Source: Haladaptatus halobius
GTDB taxonomy: Archaea > Halobacteriota > Halobacteria > Halobacteriales > Haladaptataceae
Reading direction: 5' to 3'
Assembly (NCBI RefSeq): GCF_020618475.1
Contig: NZ_CP085338.1
Coordinates: 367,416-431,415 of the forward strand
Length of the DNA: 64,000 bases
The notes under the pieces were generated by a model. The model was not told where the DNA came from. It ran no database searches and worked only from the letters and a program-made list of their open reading frames with translations. Positions 1 to 8,885 of the stretch are shown piece by piece. Position 1 is the stretch's first letter. Each line of letters opens with the position of its first letter. The position numbers were made by a program, and so were the translations under genes.

Positions 1-55
1 CTTCAAATTCGGTTTCGACGACATGGGCGTCTTCACTATAGATGGTGAATGGTCC

Positions 56-1447
56 TCAAATACCAGCTCCAACAACTGCTAACAAGAGCACAACACTGGT
101 AGCTTGATATTTGAATTTCCCGTCACGTTCAGATAGCCAGTAAAACGCCCCACCAATGACAAAAAACGAGATGACGACTGTAATTTGGTTCACTCGATAC
201 GGATTTCCGGTGATGAAACTCCCCGCGAGTAAAAACGCCCCAACACTGGCCCCGAACCCAAACATTGCCGCGACAATTGTTTCTCCCGGACTTGCATAGC
301 GTCTACTTACCCGATACGCCGCGAACGTCCAAATGACGCCCGCAACCCCAAGATAGAGTATGAGGGTACCCCAGTGTCCGATGGCATACTCAACAAGGCC
401 TTTAAGGCCATAGCCAGAACTTCCTGCCCGTGTGATTTTCTGGGTGGCTTCCCCTGAGGAAGCCCCAGTCAATGCAATAGCAATCGTGGCTATTTTCGTC
501 GAAAACCCGCCCCGAGAAAGATACCAAAACGGGAAGCCAAGGAGTGTAATCATATACCACGTAACCGGCGAGTGCGGGATGTCCGACTCACCAACCCACT
601 TAGAGGCGAATCCACGAATAAGATAGTATCCGACAATGACAGCCACCGTGACTAATCCGGTCATTGGGTGTCCGATGACAATAAACCAGATGACAACAAG
701 TGCGCCAAGGACTACTCCCGCGCGTTGCAGTTGAGTATCCCGGTTCTGCCGAATACTGGCAAAAAGAAACACAAGCGGAATAAGAGAGAATGTGAGAACC
801 CACGGCATAAACGAATGTGTGTATTTGTTGAATACCAGCGGCAAGGATGCGAGGAGGACGTATTGAGCAACAGTTGTGTTTGCGTAGCGGCGTGCAACCA
901 ACCCAACGCCAGCGATTAGCGTTCCATAGTAAAGGAGGGAAGTAAGCGGGCCAAACACCCCCATCCGAATTCCCGAGACAAGATTGAGTTCAGCAAGAAA
1001 AATGTGAGCCAAGGGATAAATATCAATCGCAGGTATCGCCCCTGTTTGGACGATTTCACTCCCACGTCCAAAATGCATAAGCAAATCTCCGCGTGGTGCA
1101 GTCCAAAAACGGAGGCCTATATTTAGAGGATAGAACCAGAATACGAGGTACAAAACACCGATGAGAAGCACAGATTGGGAGAACTCCTTATGAGATTGTG
1201 CTTGAATCGCACTATAACTCGATATGAACCCAGCAACCAACCCAACAATAAACAACACCCAGACAAAGACCGGGACAGCACGGTAGATGTTTGGGTGGTA
1301 GCCATGGGCGGGGACAATCGTCACTCCGAGGGTGAAGAGAATTGACGTCAGATAGCCGAGAACCAATATGGCTTGCCGTCGTAGAATAGTCATTGGAGAG
1401 ATAGTTGTATTGACCCACGCTTGAATATTATAGCGTGCATTCGCCAC
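56..1447 (-). CDS. Multi-pass membrane protein, GT-C glycosyltransferase-like, with in-frame TGA near the C terminus
   Basis: The 463-residue product is almost entirely hydrophobic, with about a dozen predicted membrane spans. An acidic first extracytoplasmic loop (RGDLLMHFGRGSEI, about residues 118-131) resembles the catalytic loop of GT-C transferases. It looks like the other two large membrane proteins of this island (4731-6434 and 21173-22813), but those have a soluble C-terminal domain of 100 or more residues that is missing here. The TGA at 56-58 is followed in the same frame by an open reading frame to the window edge (GPFTIYSEDAHVVETEFE), which looks like the start of that missing domain. 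I therefore read this as a nonsense mutation or a base-call error in a longer gene running off the window. A role in lipid-linked glycan assembly is inferred from context; the specific sugar is unknown. Confidence 0.8.
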   Translation of the reverse strand: MANARYNIQAWVNTTISPMTILRRQAILVLGYLTSILFTLGVTIVPAHGYHPNIYRAVPVFVWVLFIVGLVAGFISSYSAIQAQSHKEFSQSVLLIGVLYLVFWFYPLNIGLRFWTAPRGDLLMHFGRGSEIVQTGAIPAIDIYPLAHIFLAELNLVSGIRMGVFGPLTSLLYYGTLIAGVGLVARRYANTTVAQYVLLASLPLVFNKYTHSFMPWVLTFSLIPLVFLFASIRQNRDTQLQRAGVVLGALVVIWFIVIGHPMTGLVTVAVIVGYYLIRGFASKWVGESDIPHSPVTWYMITLLGFPFWYLSRGGFSTKIATIAIALTGASSGEATQKITRAGSSGYGLKGLVEYAIGHWGTLILYLGVAGVIWTFAAYRVSRRYASPGETIVAAMFGFGASVGAFLLAGSFITGNPYRVNQITVVISFFVIGGAFYWLSERDGKFKYQATSVVLLLAVVGAGI

Positions 1448-1644
1448 CGATGTGGATCCAAAAGAACTGGCTCTCCGTCAATATCAGGTTGCTCCTCGGA
1501 ACCACCAGCGCGCTCATTAACTATATACTCGGTATCCAAGATCGGTATGGGCCAGCAAAGGATGATTAGAACGAGTTCTAGGAAGCGGTGTGAATAACGA
1601 TTCCACTGCTGTTCAAGTCCCGCGCAGATGGTTTTAACTGTCAT
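1390..1644 (-). CDS. Possible small upstream ORF (hypothetical)
   Basis: An 84-codon frame precedes and overlaps the start of the membrane protein at 1447 in a different frame. Its middle part is a hydrophobic stretch (FLELVLIILCWPIPIL) followed by an acidic hydrophilic segment, a composition that could be coding in a haloarchaeon. I recognise no family. The 58-base overlap with the next gene and the basic, Ile-rich C-terminal end argue against the whole frame being real. It may be the remnant of a truncated gene. Confidence 0.25.
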   Translation of the reverse strand: MTVKTICAGLEQQWNRYSHRFLELVLIILCWPIPILDTEYIVNERAGGSEEQPDIDGEPVLLDPHRWRMHAIIFKRGSIQLSLQ

Positions 1645-1867
1645 GAGGTATTACTCTAACGGCTTTCGATAACTCATTTAATCTGAATGTTTAAGATGTA
1701 AATACTTTCTGATCTCGATTGGATTTCATAGTGGTAGAATGTGAGTTCTATTCGCCTCCATCAGAAAGTATCCCTTAATCCGCTAGAATCTCATGTCCGC
1801 ACGGGTGCCGTCGCGCTGTGCTCAGCCCTCTGATTATCACCGACGGAATCGGCTCACCAGACTTCGG

Positions 1868-2110
1868 TCAATGCTGCTCTTCATCGTCAGTCCCGCTATC
1901 TGCCTGAAGCAGGGACTCGCCACCCATCTCAAAATACTCGTCAGCCGAGAGTGTGGTTACTATCCCGCCACCAACGACAAGCCCGACACGCCGCTCATCG
2001 TCAACGTAGTAGTAGTGGTCAAAGTTGTCGTAGTAGTCGTAGCCACGGTGCGAACCGGTGACGTGTTCCTTGTCGTCATTGTCAGTGACCTCTGCGCGAA
2101 TATCGTCGGT
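1868..2110 (-). pseudogene. 5'-truncated remnant of an acidic haloarchaeal protein
   Basis: On the minus strand an open frame of about 80 codons begins immediately after a TGA (2111-2113). It has no plausible start codon and ends at TGA 1868-1870. Its translation is strongly haloarchaeal: a Tyr/Asp-rich stretch (YDYYDNFDHYYYVDDERR) leads into LVVGGGIVTTLSADEYFEMG and an acidic tail. Overlapping frames give only low-complexity Thr or Val runs. I do not recognise the family. The missing 5' end and absent start suggest that a rearrangement left only the C-terminal part. Confidence 0.5.
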
Positions 2111-2201
2111 TCAAGCCACGAATCCATACCTGACTGGCTAGAATCGCCTATCACGTTCGCCGAGTAAGCACTTTTGATGTGAAAAACCTATTTAGACCAG
2201 G

Positions 2202-3773
2202 TTATTCCTTATTTTTGACTTGTGACCGGAGATACGCGCCAATACCAGTTAGTCCGCCAATTGTGGCAAGTACTCCGAAACCTGGCTGGCCATCGGAGGC
2301 CGTCGTAGTAGCAGTCCCTGTTGTTCCGATTGTTGACTTCGTTGTGGTTGTTCCACTCTTCGCGGTTGTTTTACTCTGCTCTATGGTCGCCGTTGTTTTT
2401 CGCGTCGTCGATTGTGTTGAGGTTGATTTCGAAGTAGTTCCCTTTACTGTACTTGTTTCTGAAGTTGTTGTTTTCGTCGTAGTTTCAGTCGTTTCAGTCG
2501 TTCTTCCATCCGTAGTCGTCGTTTTGCTACTGGAACCAAGGATGTGGAAGTCAGCGTATTCAGTGTACATCCAATCAAGAGTCGACCCCATTGGGTATGT
2601 GGTAGTGTACACCCGTCCGTCAGCGATGACGGGCGTTTTGGCGGCAGGGCCGTACTCGTCGAAGTCCCAACTTCCGAATGAGTAGTCCCATTGGCGGTCA
2701 CCGGATGCCGTATCTATTGCAGCAACAACCCCATCCCCATCATCTTGGTCGAGAGTCGTCCGTCCAGCAATATAGAGCGTATTATTGCCCACCGCGGGAG
2801 CATTCGTGAGTTCTGCATCTACCTCATGTACCCATGCTTCGGTTCCTGTTTTTGCGTCAAGTGCCCGCACTGAATTTCCAGCCCGGAAGAAGACGTGTCC
2901 ATTGGCAACTGCGAGCGTAGCATTCCAAAAAGAATCTTCTACATTCAGTGAGTGCGACCACTGGACGCTGCCATCGTCCGCTGACCGTGCCATAACTGCG
3001 GGTTCTGCGTTACCCGTTTTCACACTGTATACAAGCCCGTTCATCACCGTCTGGAGTTGGTCTTCATCCGTAGAGACATCCCACAAGACAGATCCATCGT
3101 CGGCGCTCAACGCAATGCCTTCCGCATAGAAGAGTTTTCCATCGGCGTAGCACGCACTGCTATTGACCCCTTCGGTCGACCAAATGACGTCACCAGTACT
3201 GGGATCGAGTTGCGCAGCGCCCGCAGACATATTGACATACAGCCGACCATCTGTAAACAATGAATCTGAAATGCTAGTCGATGCAGATTTGTGCCACTTT
3301 GTTTCTCCGTTGGTGCTATCGAGAGCGAAGAACCCAGTCCCGCTGGCATCCTCAGAACCAAAGGTGGCGAAGTAAATAGTGCCATTGCCGATTGTTGGTG
3401 TCCCTGGGCGCGAAACATTCTCGCGTTTCCACACCATAGTTTGTTCGGCCACATCATAGGCGGCGACATAACCATTACTGGCAGAGGGCGTATGTGCCGT
3501 CGACACAGCCAGATAGAACATTCCATTGTCGACCACCGGTTCGGTGGTATGCATTCCACCGTCCATGTCAATCGACCATTCTGTTGTCACGTCCGAACGA
3601 GGTCCACTATCAGCGGTTGCTCCCGTTCGCCCGGCGTTTCCGCGAGATGTCGTCCACGAATTACTTGGAACGCTAGTACCTTTCACTGAGGGTGCTAATC
3701 GTGTCCCAACTGTAAGAGTCGCGCCAAGTATTCCAACTGATTTAAGAAATTCTCGACGATCTGTTTTGTTCAT
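2202..3773 (-). CDS. Secreted PQQ-like beta-propeller protein with Tat signal and PGF-CTERM anchor
   Basis: The 523-residue protein opens with a twin-arginine signal (RREFLKSVGILGATLTVG, about residues 7-24). Repeated PQQ/pyrrolo-quinoline-type blades follow across about residues 40-400, with motifs such as DSTNGETKW, DPSTGDVIW, DDGSVLWD and DAKTGTEAW. A Thr/Ser/Lys-rich linker spans about residues 405-490. It ends in GQPGFG, a hydrophobic helix and a basic tail, the PGF-CTERM signature of archaeosortase ArtA substrates. It is therefore probably exported folded through Tat, lipid-anchored at the S-layer, and O-glycosylated on the linker. The propeller ligand is unknown. The gene is isolated from its neighbours by degraded sequence on both sides. 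Confidence 0.88.
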   Translation of the reverse strand: MNKTDRREFLKSVGILGATLTVGTRLAPSVKGTSVPSNSWTTSRGNAGRTGATADSGPRSDVTTEWSIDMDGGMHTTEPVVDNGMFYLAVSTAHTPSASNGYVAAYDVAEQTMVWKRENVSRPGTPTIGNGTIYFATFGSEDASGTGFFALDSTNGETKWHKSASTSISDSLFTDGRLYVNMSAGAAQLDPSTGDVIWSTEGVNSSACYADGKLFYAEGIALSADDGSVLWDVSTDEDQLQTVMNGLVYSVKTGNAEPAVMARSADDGSVQWSHSLNVEDSFWNATLAVANGHVFFRAGNSVRALDAKTGTEAWVHEVDAELTNAPAVGNNTLYIAGRTTLDQDDGDGVVAAIDTASGDRQWDYSFGSWDFDEYGPAAKTPVIADGRVYTTTYPMGSTLDWMYTEYADFHILGSSSKTTTTDGRTTETTETTTKTTTSETSTVKGTTSKSTSTQSTTRKTTATIEQSKTTAKSGTTTTKSTIGTTGTATTTASDGQPGFGVLATIGGLTGIGAYLRSQVKNKE

Positions 3774-4205
3774 ATCGAATATTGGGCATCACGCATTAAT
3801 AAGCTTTCCATGATTAATTTAAAAATAAAGAATGATTTTAACATGTTGAACCTGATATTTCCGGTGTTTCACATGGAGAAAATTTTTAAACGGATCGTTA
3901 TTGTCATCTTCTTATTGGTATGCTGCTGCGGAACAGGAGTAGTTGGATTGAGATAGAACGGCACGTGAAATAGTGGTCGTTGACTAGCTGATTTTCCCGA
4001 TGCTGAGCATCGGTGCCCATCAGAGTCGGCAGTATGACTACTTCACGGATCTGCTCTTCGTTTAATCCGCCTCCAGATTGGCTGACATGCGACAACCGAG
4101 ACCGCCAGCGGTAGTGACCCGTCAACTTCGATGGGAGCTATAACGAGATATGGTGAAATAACGAGAAGGGGATGAGGACGCATAGTCACGGAAGATAATC
4201 AGTGG
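3774..4205. other. Degraded spacer between the PQQ protein and the galK relic
   Basis: This stretch holds an AT-rich promoter region for the PQQ-protein gene, then a minus-strand frame of 73 codons (3904-4125). That frame includes a plausible coding segment (SQSGGGLNEEQIREVVILPT) but has no recognisable family, and its last 35 residues are unlike haloarchaeal protein. It is most likely another gene relic. No intact gene is supported. Confidence 0.4.
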
Positions 4206-4449
4206 ATGGCCGAAGGCAGTGCTGCATCTCAATCAGTATTCGATGGGGATCCCGACTGTGTCTCGGTAGCCCCTGGCCGTGTAAAACTCATCGGAGGTCA
4301 CCCTCCCACTGCAATTGTCTGACACATATGTGAAACACGAACTCGCTGAGTCAGCCTACAACAAGGGGATTGCGGAGTGTCAAGAAGGAGTCGCAGGGTT
4401 CGAGGGATTGCTTTCAAACGAGGTATATTTTACCGTCTGGGTGGCGTAG
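4206..4449 (+). pseudogene. galK: Galactokinase (GHMP kinase) remnant with internal deletion and frameshift
   Basis: Starting at ATG 4206, the frame encodes FDGDPDCVSVAPGRVKLIGG. This matches the N-terminal galactokinase motif APGRVNLIGEH, with the conserved E-H already altered to G-H. It hits TGA at 4320. From 4330, in another frame, the reading continues with VKHELAESAYNKGIAECQEG, which resembles the galactokinase segment after the active-site region (HELA-SAYN-R-AEC). That frame ends at TAG 4447-4449. The intervening GHMP ATP-binding and catalytic region, well over 100 residues, is missing, so the gene is dead. It suggests a lost sugar-catabolic gene next to the glycan island. Confidence 0.7.
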
Positions 4450-4730
4450 CTGGCTCAGACACCCTCTATCGAGCTATTTGCGGTTTGCATCGGCATACCC
4501 AAACTCGAATAATTACTTATTTACAAGTTCAGTATTTGCAGCCGTTTGCGTCAGGTCAAAGCGAGTTTTCTGTGGCGTGGGAATGGTTTACACATTTTAG
4601 CGTCTTTATTGAAGTATTTGACAACCACTCGATCACGGTGTGTCTCTTAATTAAGCTCAGAGAGTGAATAGTACATCTCCAAGATTGTTCAGATTCCGTG
4701 CTTTCTTTTGAGTGAATAAGCTACAGTCAA

Positions 4731-6434
4731 TTACCGTGGTATACGGTATAAATTCACGGCACCGCTACTATAGACGCGGTTGTAATGTTTGTCCAATACT
4801 CGTCCAGGATTCCAAGTAAGGCGATATCGCCCATCTGAAAGGCGATATACATCGACTGTTGTCCGATGGGCCACATACTGATAATGTTGTGCAAGTAGAC
4901 TTCTCGTCAATAATTCGTGACTCAAGAGTGGTCGGTTCCATGGGTTAGGTACCGTATATTGGTGGTATATCGGACCGCGAGCCGCACGGGAGAAATTGAC
5001 AACCTCATCCCCGTAATAAACGTCCATATAGACGTCCTCAGAGATATAGGCATGCGAGAAGTGTTTACCCGAGATTTCAGGCTGGGTCAAATAATAGCGG
5101 GTTCCACCCACACGATCTGGTGTTGCGCTCATTGAACCAACATTTGCCAATACGAGAATGAAGATAATGCCACAAGTCATCACTCCTCGACGAAGAAATT
5201 GGTTAGATGGGGTCGGTTGGCGATCGATAATAAGGACTACAGCAGCCGGAATAATCGCGCAAATGAATGGAGCAGCATACACGAAGACGCGCTGGAACCC
5301 AGGTCCGGTTCCGAACGCAAGATCTGGGACGATGAACGCAACTGTCACGGCACAAGCCGCAAGAATTGGATGGGCATTTCTATTCGGGGAACGCGTGATC
5401 GAGAAGTAAAGCCACGCAATACCACTCGCCACTAGGAGTGATAGGATGTTTGAGAGCCCAAGTATTTTTGACAAGAGGCTTGGATTATAGCGAGTTGCTG
5501 CTGGAAGGGGTGGTATGCCAGTGTCGCCGATGGCAACGAGGTCCGATAGGACTGCAAATACGCCAACACCAAACGAGAAATACTCTGTTACAAACATCCA
5601 TTGAAGCAGAAGGAGTACCGAGAAAAGTAATGGAAACTTAGACAGTCTCCGTTTCGGGGCTGCATATCGAGCGATCATAACCTGGTCAATTATTATCCAC
5701 ACTAAGAGTATAACTGTGAACAACAATAATGGCACTTTTGCACTCATAAGCATAGCCAACGAGAGTGGTACGAGGAGAGCAAAGAATTCCAGTCGCTGGG
5801 TGGATTCATATGAGATTGTAACAAGAATCGCACAGCCAAGGAAGAGTGCGGAGTACGTCACGGGTATGGGTGCCGCGCCGTATTGGATTGTCGAGGCTTC
5901 AACCGCCCCGAGTGCCGCCGCACAACCAATGGCAATCGTTTTGTAGTGCGGTGAGATTTCGATTTTTCTTAGAAGAGTACGAACAGTGAGAACTGCTATA
6001 AGAGGAATGACAATCCCAATCGCAAGTGGGAAAAATACGTAAGCATCCTCAATAGGAAGTCCAGCAAGTAGCGCAACAATCGCCCCGTGGACATCGAACG
6101 CGGCAGCTGACCCATAGAAAGCGCCGACAAGATGCTGCGTACCTCCGGTTTGCATTACAATTTGGCTACGGACGGCATGAGCATCCGGGTCAAAATTCAA
6201 GAACGTCGATGGGATAACGAATGCGACGACGCGATAGAGCGCACCCAAGCTGACAAATGCTGTAAGAGGCAGCCATCGTGACTCACTCCACAAGAGTGAA
6301 AAGAGGCCGACAACGGCAACCGCAGTACCAATGGGAAGCCCCGGTGAGAGAGTTCCAGACGTATAGGAATGGAGAATGCCGAAAGTGAATGCCAGTGTGG
6401 AAAGACTAACTGCAAATTTACTCCACCGTTTCAT
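4731..6434 (-). CDS. Multi-pass membrane protein, GT-C glycosyltransferase-like
   Basis: The 567-residue protein has about twelve hydrophobic segments over residues 8-460, followed by a soluble domain of about 110 residues rich in Tyr and Arg. The first extracytoplasmic loop carries NFDPDAHAVRSQI (about residues 78-91). Its acidic pair is placed like the DxD/ExD of GT-C enzymes such as oligosaccharyltransferase and Dol-P-sugar-dependent transferases. The layout matches the proteins at 56-1447 and 21173-22813, although sequences differ greatly. It stands alone, transcribed leftward, with a low-GC intergenic region upstream. Transfer of sugars from a lipid carrier outside the membrane is inferred from topology and context; no substrate can be given. 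Confidence 0.82.
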   Translation of the reverse strand: MKRWSKFAVSLSTLAFTFGILHSYTSGTLSPGLPIGTAVAVVGLFSLLWSESRWLPLTAFVSLGALYRVVAFVIPSTFLNFDPDAHAVRSQIVMQTGGTQHLVGAFYGSAAAFDVHGAIVALLAGLPIEDAYVFFPLAIGIVIPLIAVLTVRTLLRKIEISPHYKTIAIGCAAALGAVEASTIQYGAAPIPVTYSALFLGCAILVTISYESTQRLEFFALLVPLSLAMLMSAKVPLLLFTVILLVWIIIDQVMIARYAAPKRRLSKFPLLFSVLLLLQWMFVTEYFSFGVGVFAVLSDLVAIGDTGIPPLPAATRYNPSLLSKILGLSNILSLLVASGIAWLYFSITRSPNRNAHPILAACAVTVAFIVPDLAFGTGPGFQRVFVYAAPFICAIIPAAVVLIIDRQPTPSNQFLRRGVMTCGIIFILVLANVGSMSATPDRVGGTRYYLTQPEISGKHFSHAYISEDVYMDVYYGDEVVNFSRAARGPIYHQYTVPNPWNRPLLSHELLTRSLLAQHYQYVAHRTTVDVYRLSDGRYRLTWNPGRVLDKHYNRVYSSGAVNLYRIPR

Positions 6435-7085
6435 TGGTTGAGCAATGTAATTGGAGGATATTAAGTTGAGTGGATTAACTAGTCCATGACGGCGGAATTG
6501 GATAATATTACATTAGACCACTAACCATTTGGCGACGTGCCAATCACAGTGAACCATGGACTCGGTTTATGGGGGCAATAGGAAACTCACGCTCAGGTCA
6601 TTATGGATGAAATTCGTCATCTTATCCATTCAGTATCCAGTGCAGCTATTGTCGTTTTTAGGTCGCACCCAGAGCGATGCGTTTGGTTGTTTATGATCTA
6701 AACATGGATATCTTTGCTACCGCCGAGATCCCTATCAATCACAACGATCATAACATATTGACCATTTCGTCGCTAATGCGGACGCCTTTCTCCGTCTCAC
6801 TGCCATTGGTTTCACACATTCTAATATTATACCCATTATAAGTGGACGATGTAATATTGGAAACAATAGGGTGAGATATTAGGTGATACTTTATTAAAAT
6901 AATCTTGGCAATATAATTTATAACAAATACTTATATATCTGAAATATTTAATGAATAAGAGGTAGGGATCTAAATTTGCTTTATCCAATTCCTCCTGATG
7001 GGATAATTCCCTATAATGGTTAGTAAGCTAATGAAAGATGGGTGAAAATCCTACCCGGTTAGCTTAATTAAGCATAACTCATCAA
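6435..7085. other. AT-rich intergenic region, no gene supported
   Basis: About 650 bases separate two leftward genes. The half nearest 6435 is of mixed composition and contains only a 34-codon plus-strand frame starting at 6604, which I do not support as a gene. From about 6830 to 7080 the sequence is very AT-rich, with many TATA-like runs, typical of spacers in low-GC haloarchaeal surface-glycan islands. It includes the terminator side of the sulfatase-like gene ending at 7086. Confidence 0.5.
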
Positions 7086-8432
7086 TTACGCATATCCCAA
7101 ATCTTCAAGTTGAGATTTCACTGTCTCAGATACTATAAGTTCATCTGAGTCGTTCCCTTCGATCTTGCCTCGTTCATCACGAAGAATCGAATACAATCGT
7201 TCTTGAACATCACCTTGGATGTCTGAGCTTTTTTCGATAGAACTCACTTCCCCATCAGGAAACTCAACAACCTTCATTTCTCTATTTTCTATACACCGTG
7301 CCCCATTTCCATATCGGTAAACGAATTGATGGGGATTGTTAGGCCCTTTCTCTTCTAAAGTTTTTACCGATGGCTGTGGGGATATGAGTTCGGCGATATG
7401 ATAAGGTTGTTTCGGTAACTCTGTCACTTCGCCGTCTGCAAGTTTGAGAACGAACTGGTAAAGTGAACGGAGACTAACTGTTTTATTGATTTTTTGTGCA
7501 TTGACGTGCGGGCCACTAATAATGAGTGGGACATGCAAGAGCTCATTGTAGAGAGAATATTGGTGTCCAAATCTCTCATATTCCCCAAAGTGTTCTCCAT
7601 GATCTCCAAGAATAATAAACACTGTGTCATCGCTTGCATTATCCACAAGTTCACCGAGGAGATGATCTGAGTACTTAATTGTTGCTTGATATACGAGTTT
7701 AAGAATTTCATATTCTTGACTTGTTATGTCTGAAGCATTAGCCTGATATTGTGATGCATCTTGTTCTATTTCCTGAAGTTTTGTCATGTTGATCCCATCA
7801 GGGAGCCAATCCTCCGGTAGTTTATAGGGGAGATGAGATTCAGTAAGGTTGACAAATGCAAATCGCGAAGAGGTCTTTTCAGAAAGCCAATCTGCTGCTC
7901 GAGATGTAAGGTGGTGACCTCCTGCATCATCTCGGAAGGTACGTTGGTAGCACCAAAACGCTGTGTTGACTAATGATTTTGAGAATGATCCGGTACCTAA
8001 TTCAGACAAAAATTCTTTGAATCGTGTCGGGAGCGATCCATTATTCGTTAATATAGGATTCATTGAACCACCATCAGAATAGAAATCGTATGAAGTGTAA
8101 AATTTGTCAAAGGACCTATCGAAATCAAAATTAGCACTTAGCCACGGATTGCTAGAAAAACCGGCAGTATCATACCCTGCTGAATTCACCCGTTCAATCA
8201 GTGGTACTGACTCATAGGATGGACTTGTCCCAGTAATATTTGAATCGCTGGGATATTTTCCTGTAAATAAGCTCCCATGGGATGGAACCGTCCATGGTGC
8301 GTTTGAACGCGCATCTGTATACCATCTCCCATATTTTGCTAAAGACGCCAGAGTGGGTAGCTCACCATCTTCAATAAGTGCATTTGCGACGTCTCCTCGA
8401 ACTGTATCTAGAACGATTAGTGCGATGTTCAT
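7086..8432 (-). CDS. Sulfatase/alkaline phosphatase superfamily enzyme with Thr at the nucleophile position
   Basis: The 448-residue protein begins directly with the PF00884-type metal motif (IALIVLDTVRGD; Asp9). At residues 46-58 it has APWTVPSHGSLFTG, where sulfatases have C/S-x-P-S-R; here the nucleophile position is Thr48 and the following basic residue is His. The second metal site, LGDHGEHFGEYERFGHQ, is intact. There is no signal peptide, so it acts in the cytoplasm or at its membrane face. It ends in LEDLGYA, a tail shared by other proteins in this island. The Thr nucleophile is typical of phospho- or phosphoglycerol-transferases and pyrophosphatases of the superfamily rather than formylglycine sulfatases. 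Modification of glycan intermediates is inferred from the surrounding glycosyltransferases. Confidence 0.85.
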   Translation of the reverse strand: MNIALIVLDTVRGDVANALIEDGELPTLASLAKYGRWYTDARSNAPWTVPSHGSLFTGKYPSDSNITGTSPSYESVPLIERVNSAGYDTAGFSSNPWLSANFDFDRSFDKFYTSYDFYSDGGSMNPILTNNGSLPTRFKEFLSELGTGSFSKSLVNTAFWCYQRTFRDDAGGHHLTSRAADWLSEKTSSRFAFVNLTESHLPYKLPEDWLPDGINMTKLQEIEQDASQYQANASDITSQEYEILKLVYQATIKYSDHLLGELVDNASDDTVFIILGDHGEHFGEYERFGHQYSLYNELLHVPLIISGPHVNAQKINKTVSLRSLYQFVLKLADGEVTELPKQPYHIAELISPQPSVKTLEEKGPNNPHQFVYRYGNGARCIENREMKVVEFPDGEVSSIEKSSDIQGDVQERLYSILRDERGKIEGNDSDELIVSETVKSQLEDLGYA

Positions 8433-8885
8433 CGGCTGGAAGTTTAGAAAAAACAGGTAAACGCGACACTTGCTGTTTCTGCGGTAAGACCGTGTTTGTA
8501 AGGATTATCGTCGTAATATGATATGGAGTTTTGAATCTGCCTTAGAGCCATGCATTATAGGACTCGATGATTGGTAATAAATTTACCTCATACGGTACGA
8601 CGTATACGCCGCCGATTACTAACCTGCCCGGTAACTACTAAAATATAGCACTAGATAGAATGTAGAGTCTTAGTCTCTGGATCATCTACTAACCTTAGTT
8701 TCCTTTTATATTTCCACATCAAATTAGGATATAGTTTCTAAAAGGAGAACTAACCCAAATAAGTTCATTTCTGTATTTCGAATAAATTGTTTAAACGTCT
8801 CCTCCGACCTATTCTAATCTCCCTCAAGATACTGCCGTATTTCGTCGGCCAGATTTCGGGTGAATATTACATTGAAGGGTGAGAT
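8433..8885. other. AT-rich spacer with a short coding-like minus-strand fragment
   Basis: This spacer contains no complete gene. Immediately past the stop of the glycosyltransferase at 8886, and in its frame, a further 23 codons stay open to TAG at 8814-8816. They read like protein (NVIFTRNLADEIRQYLEGD). This may be the C-terminal remnant of a lost gene, or chance. The rest (8433-8810) is AT-rich promoter-type DNA for the leftward sulfatase-like gene. Confidence 0.35.

Noticed and set aside
1793..2685. Long Val- and Thr-rich plus-strand reading frames with apparent low complexity
   Set aside because: They are antisense to the Thr-rich linker of the PQQ protein and to the acidic remnant at 1868-2110; composition is an artefact of the real minus-strand frames.
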